This document shows, piece by piece, positions 1 to 8,640 of a DNA stretch of 64,000 bases. The notes beneath the pieces were generated by a model. The model worked only from the letters and a program-made list of their open reading frames with translations. It did not search any database and was not told where the DNA came from. The position numbers and the translations under genes are program-made. Within the stretch, counting starts at the first letter, position 1. The number at the start of each line of letters is the position of its first letter. This DNA is from Rhodoplanes sp046000175 (GTDB lineage Bacteria > Pseudomonadota > Alphaproteobacteria > Rhizobiales > Xanthobacteraceae), in NCBI RefSeq assembly GCF_046000175.1, contig NZ_JBEOMB010000016.1:1-64000 (forward strand), written 5' to 3'.

Positions 1-2685
1 GGCCGGCATCGGCGCGCCGAACAGATAGCCCTGCGCCTGGGTGACGCCGGTGAGCCGCAGCACCTCGAGCTGCGCCGCCGTCTCGACGCCCTCGGCGACG
101 ACGGTCAGGCCGAGGCTGAGGCCGAGCGTCGCCGCCGAGCAGACGATCGCGGCGCATTCGCGCTTCGCCAGGATGTCGCCGGTGAAGCGGCGGTCGATCT
201 TGAGCTTGCTGAACGGGAACGTCGCCAGATAGGCGAGCGAGGCGTAGCCGGTGCCGAAGTCGTCGAGCGCGACGCCGACGCCGAGGCTCGCGAGCGCCCG
301 CAGCACCGCGACGTTGCGCTCCTCGTTCTCCAGCAGCACCGTCTCGGTGATCTCGATCTCCAGCCGCTGCGGCGGCAGGCCGGCCGCGGCGAGCACTCCG
401 GCGATGTCGTCGAACAGCCCGGGATTGCCGAATTGCGCGGCCGAGACATTGACGGCGACCTTGAGGTCGGCGGGCCAGCCGGCCGCCTCGGCGCAGGCGG
501 CGCGCAGCACGACATCGCCGAGCGGCCCGATCAGGCCCGTCTGCTCGGCGAGCGGGATGAACGCCTGTGGCGACAGGAGCCCGCGTTCGGGATGCTGCCA
601 GCGCACCAGCGCCTCGACGGCCGCGACGCGGCCGGTCGCCACGTCGACGACCGGCTGGTAATGCAGCAGGAAGTCGCCATCCTCCAGGCTGCGGCGGATC
701 TCCACCTCCAGCTTGCGGCGCGCCTCCACCTCCTCCGACATCCCCGGATCGTAGTGGACGAACCGTCCGGTGCCGACCGCCTTGGCGCGGTAGAGAGCGA
801 GGTCGGCCTTCTTCAGGAGATCGGCCGGATCGCTGCCGTCCTGCGGGGCGACCGCGATGCCGATGCTGGCGGCGACCCCATGGCTGGCGCCGTCGATCCG
901 GTGCGGGATCACGAGCAGCGCGGCGATGCGCTGGGCCAGATCCTCCGCCTCCTCGCGCGCCGAGCGCAGCCCCGCATCCGCCGGCTCGTCGGTGCGGCCG
1001 CTCCCCCGGACGGAACGGATCACGGCGAACTCGTCGCCGCCGAGCCGCGCCAGCGTGTCGTCGCCGCGCGCCGCCTGGGCGAGCCGCAACGCGGTCTGCT
1101 GCAGCACCACGTCGCCGACCGTGTGGCCGACCGAGTCGTTGATCTCCTTGAAGCGATCGAGGTCGATCATCAGCACCGCGAAGGCGATGCCCTCGTTGCG
1201 CAGGGCCAGCGCGGCGGTCTCCAGCCGGTCCAGGAAGGTCGCGCGATTGGGCAGGCCGGTGAGCGAATCGTAGCGCGCCAGGAAGGCGATGCGCTGCTCG
1301 TGGCGACGCCGGTCGGTGACGTCGTCGTGGGTCTCCAGCCAGCCGCCGTCGTCGGTCGGCGCCCCGGCGACGGCGATCACCCGCCCGTCCTCGAGCTCGA
1401 AGAGCACGGCCCGCGTCCCCTCGGGGGCGGGCGCGGACGTCACGTCGGCCGGATCGACGGTCCCGACGAGGCGCTTGGCCCGGCTGCTGCGCTCCGCCAG
1501 CACGGCGTCGCGACTCCAGCCGGGGCCGATCTCGGCGGGCAGTCGCCAGATGCGGCGGAACGCGTCGTTGCAGACTCGCAGCCGACCGTCCTCGTCGAAC
1601 ATGCAGAGCCCTTGCGACATCGCCCGCAGCGTCGCCGTGAACTGGGCGTTGGTGTCCGCGAGCCGGGCATTGGTGCGCACGAGCGACGCCGCCCGCGCCG
1701 CGGCGACGCGGCGGGAGGCGGCGAGCTGCCGAAGCTCGCGGGCGAGCACGATCAGAAGAGCGAGCAGGAAGCCGAGCAGTGTCAGCGCGCCGACGGCCGC
1801 ATAGGCCGAGCGCGACCGCCAGGCCGCCAGCACCCCGGCCTCCGGCGACGTCACGGCGATCACCAGCGGCAGGGTCGGCAGCGGCGCCACCGACACCCAG
1901 CGGGTGACGCCGTCGAACAGGCCGGGCGAGCGGAAGCTGCCGCCGCCGGCGGCGACCTGATCGTGCCACGGCCAGCCGGCCGGGATCGTCGCCCCGGCGC
2001 TCCTGGCGTCGGCCGGATAGCGCAGCAGCACCGTGCCGTCGCGCCGCGACAGTGTGAAGCTCTGCTCCTTCAGAAAGCCGGCCGTGAGATACAGGCGATC
2101 GAACCAGGCGGTGGCGATCGTCACCATGACGACGCCGCGGAAGACGCCGTCCGGCCCCTCGATCCGGCGCGCCAGCACGACGACCGACTCGCCGGTGCTG
2201 TTCATCCGGGTCGGCAGCGACACCTGCAGCGCGTCCCGCCCGGCGGTGCGGAGCGCCTCGAAGAAACCGTTGTCGGCGATCCCCGGCAAGGCCGTCGGGC
2301 GCGGCCGCGAGGCGCTCACGACCCGCCCGCTCGCATCGGCGATCGCCATGCAGACGGTGTGCGGCATCGCCCGGATCTTCGCCGCCATCCAGTCCTGCAG
2401 CGCGCCGGCGCTGAACTGTCCGCCGAGGCCGTCGTCCGACGTGACGGCGAAGATCTCGGCGAGGTCGCGGTAGTCGCGGACGACGGTGTCGACCTCCTCG
2501 ATGGCGTGCTCGATCTGCCCGGCCAGGAAGACCGCGGTGTTGCGGTCGGTCCGCACCGCCTGGGCGATGGCGTCGGACCGGCTCTGCCAGACCGACAGGC
2601 CCACCGCGAGGATGGCGACCATGCAGACCAGGAGCGCGCTCACGAAGACGGCGCGATGGGACGTCGGCGCGGCCGGCGCGGTCAT
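1..2685 (-). CDS. Membrane PAS-GGDEF-EAL c-di-GMP protein (3' end outside window)
   Basis: Predicted inner-membrane enzyme of cyclic-di-GMP turnover; 895 codons are visible and the C-terminus lies off the left edge. From the ATG at 2685 the order is: TM segment (residues ~12-32), a large periplasmic region of Cache type (~34-285), a second TM (~290-315), a PAS-like region (~340-455), GGDEF with intact RLGGDEF (GGDEF at 549-553) preceded by RGDD, an intact RxxD inhibitory site, and EAL (VEALVRW, EAL at 691-693). Downstream EAL-domain motifs DDFGTGY, KIDR, EGVET and QGYLFG are all present, so both domains look catalytically competent. It lies 70 bp downstream of the chemoreceptor gene on the same strand, suggesting co-transcription. 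The periplasmic ligand cannot be predicted. Confidence 0.92.
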   Translation of the reverse strand, partial: MTAPAAPTSHRAVFVSALLVCMVAILAVGLSVWQSRSDAIAQAVRTDRNTAVFLAGQIEHAIEEVDTVVRDYRDLAEIFAVTSDDGLGGQFSAGALQDWMAAKIRAMPHTVCMAIADASGRVVSASRPRPTALPGIADNGFFEALRTAGRDALQVSLPTRMNSTGESVVVLARRIEGPDGVFRGVVMVTIATAWFDRLYLTAGFLKEQSFTLSRRDGTVLLRYPADARSAGATIPAGWPWHDQVAAGGGSFRSPGLFDGVTRWVSVAPLPTLPLVIAVTSPEAGVLAAWRSRSAYAAVGALTLLGFLLALLIVLARELRQLAASRRVAAARAASLVRTNARLADTNAQFTATLRAMSQGLCMFDEDGRLRVCNDAFRRIWRLPAEIGPGWSRDAVLAERSSRAKRLVGTVDPADVTSAPAPEGTRAVLFELEDGRVIAVAGAPTDDGGWLETHDDVTDRRRHEQRIAFLARYDSLTGLPNRATFLDRLETAALALRNEGIAFAVLMIDLDRFKEINDSVGHTVGDVVLQQTALRLAQAARGDDTLARLGGDEFAVIRSVRGSGRTDEPADAGLRSAREEAEDLAQRIAALLVIPHRIDGASHGVAASIGIAVAPQDGSDPADLLKKADLALYRAKAVGTGRFVHYDPGMSEEVEARRKLEVEIRRSLEDGDFLLHYQPVVDVATGRVAAVEALVRWQHPERGLLSPQAFIPLAEQTGLIGPLGDVVLRAACAEAAGWPADLKVAVNVSAAQFGNPGLFDDIAGVLAAAGLPPQRLEIEITETVLLENEERNVAVLRALASLGVGVALDDFGTGYASLAYLATFPFSKLKIDRRFTGDILAKRECAAIVCSAATLGLSLGLTVVAEGVETAAQLEVLRLTGVTQAQGYLFGAPMPA

Positions 2686-2755
2686 CGAGAGACCTCCAAG
2701 GATCGTGCCGGCGTCGCCGCTCGGGCCGCGCCGGCGCCGATTCCATTCTGCCCGG

Positions 2756-4438
2756 TCAGGCCGCCCGCACGGTCGCCAGGAAGGTCGCCAGCTCGCGCGA
2801 CAGCGCGTTGCTGTCCTTCGACAGCGATTGCGCCGACGACAGCACCTGGGCGGAGGCCGCGCCTGTCGCCTCGGCCCCGTGGTTGACGTCGGTGACGTTG
2901 CGGGCGACCTCGCCGGTGCCGGCCGCGGCCTGCTGGACGTTGCGGGCGATTTCCGAGGTCGCTGCCCCCTGCTCCTCGACGGCCGCCGCGATGGTCGACG
3001 CGATCTCGGCGATCCGCCCGATGGTGCCGCCGATCTCCTTGATGGCGGCGACCGAGTCGTGGGTCGCCGCCTGCATGCCGGCGATCTGGGACGAGATGTC
3101 GCCCGTCGCCTTGCCGGTCTGCGCGGCGAGCGCCTTCACCTCCTGGGCGACCACGGCGAAGCCCTTGCCGGCCTCACCGGCCCGCGCCGCCTCGATGGTG
3201 GCGTTGAGGGCGAGCAGGTTGGTCTGCTCGGCGATGGCCGTGATCAGCTTGACCACGTCGCCGATGCGGCCGGCGGCCTGCGACAGCTCGCCGATCCGGG
3301 CATCGGTCTTCTCGGCCTGCCGCACCGCCTCCGAGGCGATACGGGTCGACTCCTGCACCTGCCGACTGATCTCGTTCACCGAGGCCGACAGCTCGTTGGT
3401 GGCCGAGGCGACGCTCTGGACGTTGCCGGAGGCCTGCTCGGACGCGGCGGCGACTGCGCCGGCCCGCTCCTGCGTCGTCTCCGCGGTGCGCGACAGCGTG
3501 CCGGCGGCCGCCTCGAGCTCGGTCGCGGCCGACGAGACGGCGCCCACGATGGTGCCGACCGCCGCCTCGAACTGGTCCGCCATCCGGGCCATGTCGGCCT
3601 TGCGGGTCGCCGCCGTGCGGGCCTCGGCCTCTTGCTGCTCGCGCCGCAGGCGCTGCGCCTCGATGCCGTTCTCCTTGAACACCGCGACCGAGCGGGCCAT
3701 CAGCCCGACCTCGTCCTTGCGCTCGGCACCGGCCACCTCGGCGGCGAAGTCGCCGCCGGCGAGCCGCTCCATGGTGCGCGACAGCACGCCGAGCGGCTTC
3801 GCCACGCCGAACTGGACGACCGCGAAGGCCAGCGCCAGCACCAGCAGCGCCGCGATCGAGATCGCCACGACGCTGGTCCTGATGGTGTCCGCCACCTCGG
3901 CCGAGGCACGGTCGGACCGTTCGTCGAGCGAGCGCTCGAGATTTGCCGTGATGGTGCGCATGGTGTCGCGGAGCGCGGCGGTCTTCACCGCCATGGCATG
4001 GGCGAGCGGCAGCGCCTTGGCGTTCTCGCCCGCCAGCGCCGCCTTGGTGACAGCAGCCGCTTCGACATGGAGTGCATCGAACGTGTCGCGGGCGGCGTCG
4101 AAGTCCCGGCTGAAGGCGGGCAGGTCCTTGCCGGCCGAAGCGGCCAGCTCCCGGAAGCGCGTGCGGTTGGCCTCGATCTCCTGAACGATCTTGCGCATGT
4201 CGGCCGGATCGGTCTCGGCGATGATCCGCCAGGTCAGCCGGCCGAAATTGAAGATTTCCTGGTTGGCCCGCAGCCCGGTCTTCATCCCGGCGACGTCTTT
4301 CGCGAGCATCTCGCTGTAGATCTTGTCGATCTCGTTCATCCGCGACGCCGTGAACCACACGGCACCGGCCACGACCGCCATCAGCAGTCCGAAGCAGGCG
4401 AGGATCTTGTAGAGAATCTTCACATTCGACAACGACAT
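2756..4438 (-). CDS. Methyl-accepting chemotaxis protein
   Basis: Transmembrane chemoreceptor of 560 aa. TM1 is residues ~9-31, a helical periplasmic sensor covers ~32-188, TM2 is ~189-211, a HAMP domain follows, then a long cytoplasmic coiled coil. The conserved hairpin tip is clear (EQTNLLALNATIEAARAGE, then GKGFAVVAQEVKALA). No CheR-tethering pentapeptide is visible; the protein ends ATFLATVRAA. The ATG at 4438 was chosen over an upstream one at 4489 because GGAGGG lies 6 nt before it and TM1 then begins almost at once. It sits between a small helical protein gene and a GGDEF-EAL gene in the same orientation. The stimulus is unknown. Confidence 0.95.
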   Translation of the reverse strand: MSLSNVKILYKILACFGLLMAVVAGAVWFTASRMNEIDKIYSEMLAKDVAGMKTGLRANQEIFNFGRLTWRIIAETDPADMRKIVQEIEANRTRFRELAASAGKDLPAFSRDFDAARDTFDALHVEAAAVTKAALAGENAKALPLAHAMAVKTAALRDTMRTITANLERSLDERSDRASAEVADTIRTSVVAISIAALLVLALAFAVVQFGVAKPLGVLSRTMERLAGGDFAAEVAGAERKDEVGLMARSVAVFKENGIEAQRLRREQQEAEARTAATRKADMARMADQFEAAVGTIVGAVSSAATELEAAAGTLSRTAETTQERAGAVAAASEQASGNVQSVASATNELSASVNEISRQVQESTRIASEAVRQAEKTDARIGELSQAAGRIGDVVKLITAIAEQTNLLALNATIEAARAGEAGKGFAVVAQEVKALAAQTGKATGDISSQIAGMQAATHDSVAAIKEIGGTIGRIAEIASTIAAAVEEQGAATSEIARNVQQAAAGTGEVARNVTDVNHGAEATGAASAQVLSSAQSLSKDSNALSRELATFLATVRAA

Positions 4439-4496
4439 GGAACCCTCCATCCGGCGCGGCCGTGGCCTTGCCGCGGCGCGCTCGGACATTGCACGT

Positions 4497-4901
4497 TCAG
4501 GTCTGTGCCCCGGATCGCCGGCGCCAGGCGCCGACCGGTCGCTTGGCGTAGTCTCGCCAGCCGCCGCCGCGGAGCTCGCCGAGCCCTGCGCCGAGCCGGC
4601 CGGCCGGCACCGGCGCCTCCTCGCCCGCCTCGGAGGGCGACGCCTCCAGGAGGTCGACCAGCCGCTCGAGATCGGCCAGCACGGCGTCGTGGTCGCGACG
4701 AAGCCGGTCGACCACGGCGAGCCGGTCGGCCGAGACGTCCGGCCCCGACAGGGTGGTCACCATCTCGGCCATGCAGCGGGAGTAGGTGTCGAGCACGCCG
4801 CGCAGCCGCGGCAGGTCCGCCCGCAGAACGCACAGCACCGTCCCTTCGCGCCGGGTGCGCGTCTCGCGCGCCTCCGCGCGCTTCCGTCTGTCGTGAGTCA
4901 C
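4497..4901 (-). CDS. Hypothetical small helical protein upstream of chemoreceptor
   Basis: Not recognised. 134 aa, starting with GTG at 4901 behind a G-rich stretch that may serve as ribosome binding site. The central part (~residues 25-90) is predicted helical with spaced leucines (LRGVLDTYSRCMAEMV and ADLERLVDLLEA); the ends are Arg-rich and low-complexity. It ends 58 bp before the chemoreceptor start on the same strand, so it is probably first in a three-gene operon with the chemoreceptor and the GGDEF-EAL protein. No signal peptide or TM segment is seen. It could be a cytoplasmic partner of the receptor, which is inference from position only. Confidence 0.55.
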   Translation of the reverse strand: MTHDRRKRAEARETRTRREGTVLCVLRADLPRLRGVLDTYSRCMAEMVTTLSGPDVSADRLAVVDRLRRDHDAVLADLERLVDLLEASPSEAGEEAPVPAGRLGAGLGELRGGGWRDYAKRPVGAWRRRSGAQT

Positions 4902-4979
4902 GTCGCCCCCTCGATCGTGTGATCGTTGATCGAGCGAGGGTTCGGCCGGCGTGGTTGCCAGATTCTTACTCTCGGGCCG

Positions 4980-5001
4980 GACTGTCTGTCAGATGACAGT
5001 C
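4980..5001. promoter_or_regulatory. Inverted repeat between divergent genes, possible operator
   Basis: GACTGTC (4980-4986) and GACAGTC (4995-5001) are perfect inverted copies separated by 8 nt. The site lies in the roughly 300-bp, comparatively AT-richer gap between the divergent start codons at 4901 and 5199. A dyad here could be an operator, but no bound protein can be named. Confidence 0.3.
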
Positions 5002-5198
5002 ACACGCAGAGCCGCGGACCGAGAGGGTGGTACGTCAGGAGGGCAGTGGCGCGCCTGAGACGCAACGACAGTGCATTTCAATCGTGAGCCACATGCGCTA
5101 TCTCAAAGATGCTTATCGGCGAGTCTGTAAGGTGACATTCGATCCGGCGCCGTTTATGCGCGGACTGACTTTCTCAGACTAACTCGGATGTATTAAAC

Positions 5199-7043
5199 TT
5201 GCTGAGGCAAGACCATTCGGCGCGTCCCTCGGATGCCGAAATTTCCGCCGCGCTGGCGCGCATCGCGGACGCGCCGCGCTTTCGGGATTCGCCCCAGATT
5301 ACCTCCTTTCTGTGCTGGGTGGTGACGCAGACATTGGCCGGCAACGCCGACCGGATCAAAGGGTATACGATCGCGGTCGAAGCGCTCGGCCGTGACGCGA
5401 GCTTCGACCCGAACAGCCAGTCGATCGTCCGCACCGAGGCGGCGCGGCTTCGCCAGGAGCTCGACCGCTACTATGCCGAGGCGGGCCGCGACGAGCCGGT
5501 TCGCATCGCCCTGCCGCGCGGCCGCTACGTGCCGGTGTTCACCCGCGTCGAGGTCGCCACGGCGGCATCCGAACCGACCACGCCGGCCGCGCCGGAGCCG
5601 GTCGTCGCGGAGGCACCGACCGCCCTCCCGGAGCCATCACCCGAGGTCACCCCTGCGGCCGAGCCGCTGCCGCAGCCGGCGCCGCAGGAACCCGCGCGGG
5701 GGCTGTCCCGGTTTCGGGTGACGCCCGCTTGGCTCGCCATTCTCGCGGTCGTCGCCTACGCCGCGTTCGACGTGCTGCTGATCGATCACTGGAACCTGCA
5801 CCGCATCATCACCGCGGCGGAGGAGGCGAGCATCGCACCCCGGCCGGCCCGGCGGCGCACCGGCGAGCCGTGGCTCGCGGTCGAGCCCGTCGCCGTCGTC
5901 GGCGCCGAAGGCGCCCTGGCTGTGACGCCGGATGCGCTGCACGCCAGGCTCGTCAACGCGCTGGCGCGGTTCGAGGACATCGCCGTGGTGGCGGCGCCGG
6001 CCCGCACCCCGGATCCGGCACAGGCGAGCGCCGACCTCGACTATCTGCTGGTGCCGAAGCTGGTTCGCGCCGCCGCGGGCCAGAGCTTTCTCAGCGTGCG
6101 GCTGCTCGCCATGCCCGAGCGCCGCGTCGTCTGGCACGACGAGATCGCGATCGAGGTCGGTGACGGCGGACAGGGGTCGGCGGTCGAGCCGCTCGTCGTG
6201 TTCGTCACGAGCGCGCTGCTGCAGCCGTTCGGCATCATCCCGGCTTCCGAGCGCCGCAAGCGCGACCCCGCCGTCGCTCCCTCGCCCTATCAATGCACGC
6301 TCGTCTCGGCCGAGCTCGCCCGCTATTTCGACCCGCAGCGGCGCGAGCACACCCGCGACTGCCTGGAGGCGGCGATCCGCGACGAGCCGGCCTTCGCGCT
6401 CGGGCACGTGCTGCTCGCGCGGCTGCACTACCGCGACCACGTGTTCGGCAATGGCGGGCCGGGCAGCCTCGAGACGGCGCTGGGGCTGGCGCGCCGCGCC
6501 GTCGAGCTCGCGCCGAGCAGCGCGCGCGCCCACTACACGCTGATGCACATCCAGGTGGCGCGCGGCCATCTGGAGCGGGGCCTCGCCCATGGCGAGCGCG
6601 CGCTGGCGCTGAACCCCTACGATCTGCGGGTGCTGATGCAGGTCGGCGGCCAGCTCGTCACCGTCGGCGAGGTCGACCGCGGCCTCGCCCTGCTCCAGCG
6701 GGCGCGCCGCCTGGCGGTCTCGAACCCGGCGCCGCTCGCCTGGTCGACGTTCCTGGCCGCGTTCCTCAAGGACGACGTCGCCGCGATGGCCGTGGAGGCC
6801 GACCGCATGCCCGGCGCCTCCGACCTCGACAGGCTGGCCCGCGCCCTGCTCCTCGCCCGCCAGGGCGACATGGCGGGCGCCCGCACCGCGCTGGCGCCGC
6901 TCGAGGAGCGCGGCTCGGCCTTCGTCGAGCGGCCGCGCGAGCTGCTCGCCCGCTCGATCGCCTCGCCCGCGATCGTCGACCGCATCGTCGCCGCGATCGA
7001 GGCGATCACGGGGGACGGACCGACCAGCCAGGTGCTGCGGTGA
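5199..7043 (+). CDS. Membrane-anchored TPR regulator with winged-helix-like N-terminus
   Basis: About 614 aa. Residues ~15-110 resemble the wHTH-like domain found ahead of TPR regions in many Rhizobiales and Acidobacteria proteins (KGYTIAVEALGR, FDPNSQSIVRTEAARLRQEL, PRGRYVPVF). A Pro/Glu/Ala-rich linker follows (~118-170), then one TM helix (~175-200, WLAILAVVAYAAFDVLLI), a region like the FlgO/CadC-type extracytoplasmic domain, and C-terminal TPR-like helices (~390-560). A membrane-tethered one-component transcription regulator is the likely role. The start is uncertain: TTG at 5199 fits the domain boundary, no strong ribosome binding site is visible, and the nearby ATG at 5188 is followed by a stop. 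Confidence 0.75.
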   Translation: MLRQDHSARPSDAEISAALARIADAPRFRDSPQITSFLCWVVTQTLAGNADRIKGYTIAVEALGRDASFDPNSQSIVRTEAARLRQELDRYYAEAGRDEPVRIALPRGRYVPVFTRVEVATAASEPTTPAAPEPVVAEAPTALPEPSPEVTPAAEPLPQPAPQEPARGLSRFRVTPAWLAILAVVAYAAFDVLLIDHWNLHRIITAAEEASIAPRPARRRTGEPWLAVEPVAVVGAEGALAVTPDALHARLVNALARFEDIAVVAAPARTPDPAQASADLDYLLVPKLVRAAAGQSFLSVRLLAMPERRVVWHDEIAIEVGDGGQGSAVEPLVVFVTSALLQPFGIIPASERRKRDPAVAPSPYQCTLVSAELARYFDPQRREHTRDCLEAAIRDEPAFALGHVLLARLHYRDHVFGNGGPGSLETALGLARRAVELAPSSARAHYTLMHIQVARGHLERGLAHGERALALNPYDLRVLMQVGGQLVTVGEVDRGLALLQRARRLAVSNPAPLAWSTFLAAFLKDDVAAMAVEADRMPGASDLDRLARALLLARQGDMAGARTALAPLEERGSAFVERPRELLARSIASPAIVDRIVAAIEAITGDGPTSQVLR

Positions 7044-7118
7044 GGATCCGGCGTATGCGCCGCGGCCCGTCCTTTCCGGCGGAGAGATGAATCGCGGCGG
7101 CCGCGCCCCCTGCGTCCG

Positions 7119-7329
7119 CTCCCCACAAGGGGGGAGAGAGCAGGACGGGGTGAGCCTGCTGATGTGCTGCGGGGAGCGGGCCGTCGATCCAGAATACAGA
7201 ACGCCGCGGCTCTTGCGTTCCCTCCCCCCTTGTGGGGGAGGGACAGGGAGGGGGGTGAGCCGCAGCCTCCGAGCGCGTGGCTCACCCCCCTCTCCACCTC
7301 TCCCCCACAAGGGGGGAGAGAGCAGGACG
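7119..7329. repeat. Palindromic intergenic repeat cluster (CTCCCC-ACAAGG-GGGGAG type)
   Basis: The gap between the TPR regulator and cysE is filled by copies of a short palindrome. CTCCCCACAAGGGGGGAG with AGAGCAGGACG occurs near 7119-7146 and again near 7300-7329. An inverted copy (CTCCCCCTTGTGGGGGAGG) near 7222-7242 pairs with the right-hand copy through flanking arms GGGGTGAGCC / GGCTCACCCC. The whole could fold into a long hairpin between the convergent genes. It matches dispersed palindromic elements rather than a simple terminator, as no T-tract follows. Confidence 0.8.
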
Positions 7330-7377
7330 TGGCAAGCGCCGGCGTCCGACCGCGTGGTCGGTCGCCTGATCGGATCT

Positions 7378-7419
7378 TTTGATCAGATCACGTAGACGTT
7401 TGATCAGATCACGTAGACG
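7378..7419. repeat. Exact 21-bp tandem duplication spanning the cysE stop codon
   Basis: Positions 7378-7398 and 7399-7419 are identical 21-bp units (each begins TTTGATCAGATCACG on the plus strand). Read on the minus strand, each unit encodes the last codons and TGA stop of cysE. The second unit therefore places an identical in-frame stop 21 nt after the first: VYVI-stop-SNVYVI-stop. Confidence 0.97.
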
Positions 7420-8339
7420 AAGGAGTCGTAGGCGTCCTCGCCGAGGATCTGGTCCATGCTGCGGGCCGGCTCGGCGCAGCCGGCGGTGCCGACCACCTTG
7501 GCCGGCACGCCCGCGACCGTCGTCGCCGGCGGCACCGGCTTGAGGACGACGGAGCCGGCCGCGATGCGGGCGCAGTGGCCGATCTCGATATTGCCGAGGA
7601 TCTTCGCGCCGGCGCCGATCAGCACGCCGTTGCGGATCTTCGGATGGCGGTCGCCGGTCTCGTTGCCGGTGCCGCCGAGCGTCACGGCCTGGAGTATCGA
7701 CACGTTGTTCCCGACCACCGCGGTGGCGCCGACGACGAGACCCGTGGCGTGGTCGAGGAAGATGCCCTCGCCGAACGGCGCCGCCGGGTGGATGTCGGTC
7801 TGGAACACCTCGGAGGAGCGGCTCTGCAGCCACAGCGCCAGATCGCGGCGGTCGTGCGTCCACGCCCAGTGCGCCAGGCGATGGCCTTGGATGGCGTGAA
7901 AGCCCTTGTAGTACAGCACCGGCTCGATCAGGCGCGCGGTCGCCGGATCGCGGTCGAGCACGGCGAGCACGTCGGCGCGCGTCGCGCGGCCGATCGCCGG
8001 GTCGTCCGCATAGGCGCGCAGGAAGGCGTCGCGCAGGATCGCAGCCGACACGTCGGCATTGGCGAGCCGCGCCGCGATGCGCCGCGCCACCGCGTCCTCG
8101 AAGCCGTCGGCGCCCAGGATGGTGGTCATGATCAGCGCGCCGAACTCCGGCGCGCGCGCCAGCATGGTCTCGGCCTCGTCGCGCAGCCGCGTCCACAGCC
8201 GATCGTCGGTGGTGACCGGACGGCGGGCCACGCGGGCGCTGGCGTGCAGGCCGACCGACGCGGCCGCGGACAGCGGGGCGTGCGAAGGGGCGTGCAGCGG
8301 CGCGTGCAAAGGGGCGTGCAGGGGGGTCGCGATGCTCAC
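7404..8339 (-). CDS. cysE: Serine O-acetyltransferase
   Basis: CysE makes O-acetylserine from L-serine and acetyl-CoA, the first step of cysteine synthesis. The 311-aa product has the helical N-terminal SAT domain (~45-180) and the left-handed beta-helix hexapeptide region (~185-285), with family motifs YYKGFHAIQGHRLAHW, DIHPAAPFGEGIFLDH, VGNNVSILQAVTLGG and GDRHPKIRNGVLIGAGAKIL. The GTG at 8339 is preferred to an ATG 13 codons upstream because AAGGAC lies just before it. The first ~20 residues are an unusual PLHAPLHAPLHAPSHAPL repeat encoded by four 12-bp DNA repeats (8275-8322). The 3' end is tandemly duplicated. Other cysteine-pathway genes are not adjacent. Confidence 0.95.
   Translation of the reverse strand: MSIATPLHAPLHAPLHAPSHAPLSAAASVGLHASARVARRPVTTDDRLWTRLRDEAETMLARAPEFGALIMTTILGADGFEDAVARRIAARLANADVSAAILRDAFLRAYADDPAIGRATRADVLAVLDRDPATARLIEPVLYYKGFHAIQGHRLAHWAWTHDRRDLALWLQSRSSEVFQTDIHPAAPFGEGIFLDHATGLVVGATAVVGNNVSILQAVTLGGTGNETGDRHPKIRNGVLIGAGAKILGNIEIGHCARIAAGSVVLKPVPPATTVAGVPAKVVGTAGCAEPARSMDQILGEDAYDSFVYVI
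8275..8322. repeat. Four 12-bp tandem repeats inside the cysE N-terminus
   Basis: Units 8275-8286, 8287-8298, 8299-8310 and 8311-8322 are variants of GGGGCGTGCAAA. On the minus strand they encode the tetrapeptide HAP(L/S) four times, an extension not expected of the CysE family. Confidence 0.9.
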
Positions 8340-8640
8340 GAGCGTCCTTTCCGACCAGAAATTCCGGCGCCCGGGCACGCGCGGAGTCCGTCCTCTCGAC
8401 CTCAGGATGTCTGCGCCACCCCGGACGATGTCAAGGAAACGGCGTCCTCTTCTTATCGTTCATGACAGCACGTTTATCCTACGGACCTGACCCAAGTCAT
8501 TGCGGCTCCGGCATCTTCATGCTGCGCTGCGGGACCGGCCGTCGTGGCGCGAAATCCTCCGCCATGGTTGCCGGAGCAGGATCATCGAGGCCGCGGATCG
8601 TCGACACCAGCGCGGCCGTGGTCGTCGTTACGGACCCGTC
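8340..8640. other. Divergent intergenic region cysE / DUF1847, no gene seen
   Basis: About 300 bp between the divergent start codons of cysE and the DUF1847 gene. It should carry both promoters. The stretch 8430-8510 is the least GC-rich part. I see no clear -35/-10 pair, riboswitch or conserved ORF. Confidence 0.5.

Noticed and set aside
433..2886. 817-codon plus-strand open frame
   Set aside because: Antisense to the GGDEF-EAL and chemoreceptor genes, which have intact motifs; low-complexity translation.
8275..8322. Short direct repeats considered as a CRISPR
   Set aside because: 12-bp units abut without spacers and lie within the cysE coding frame.
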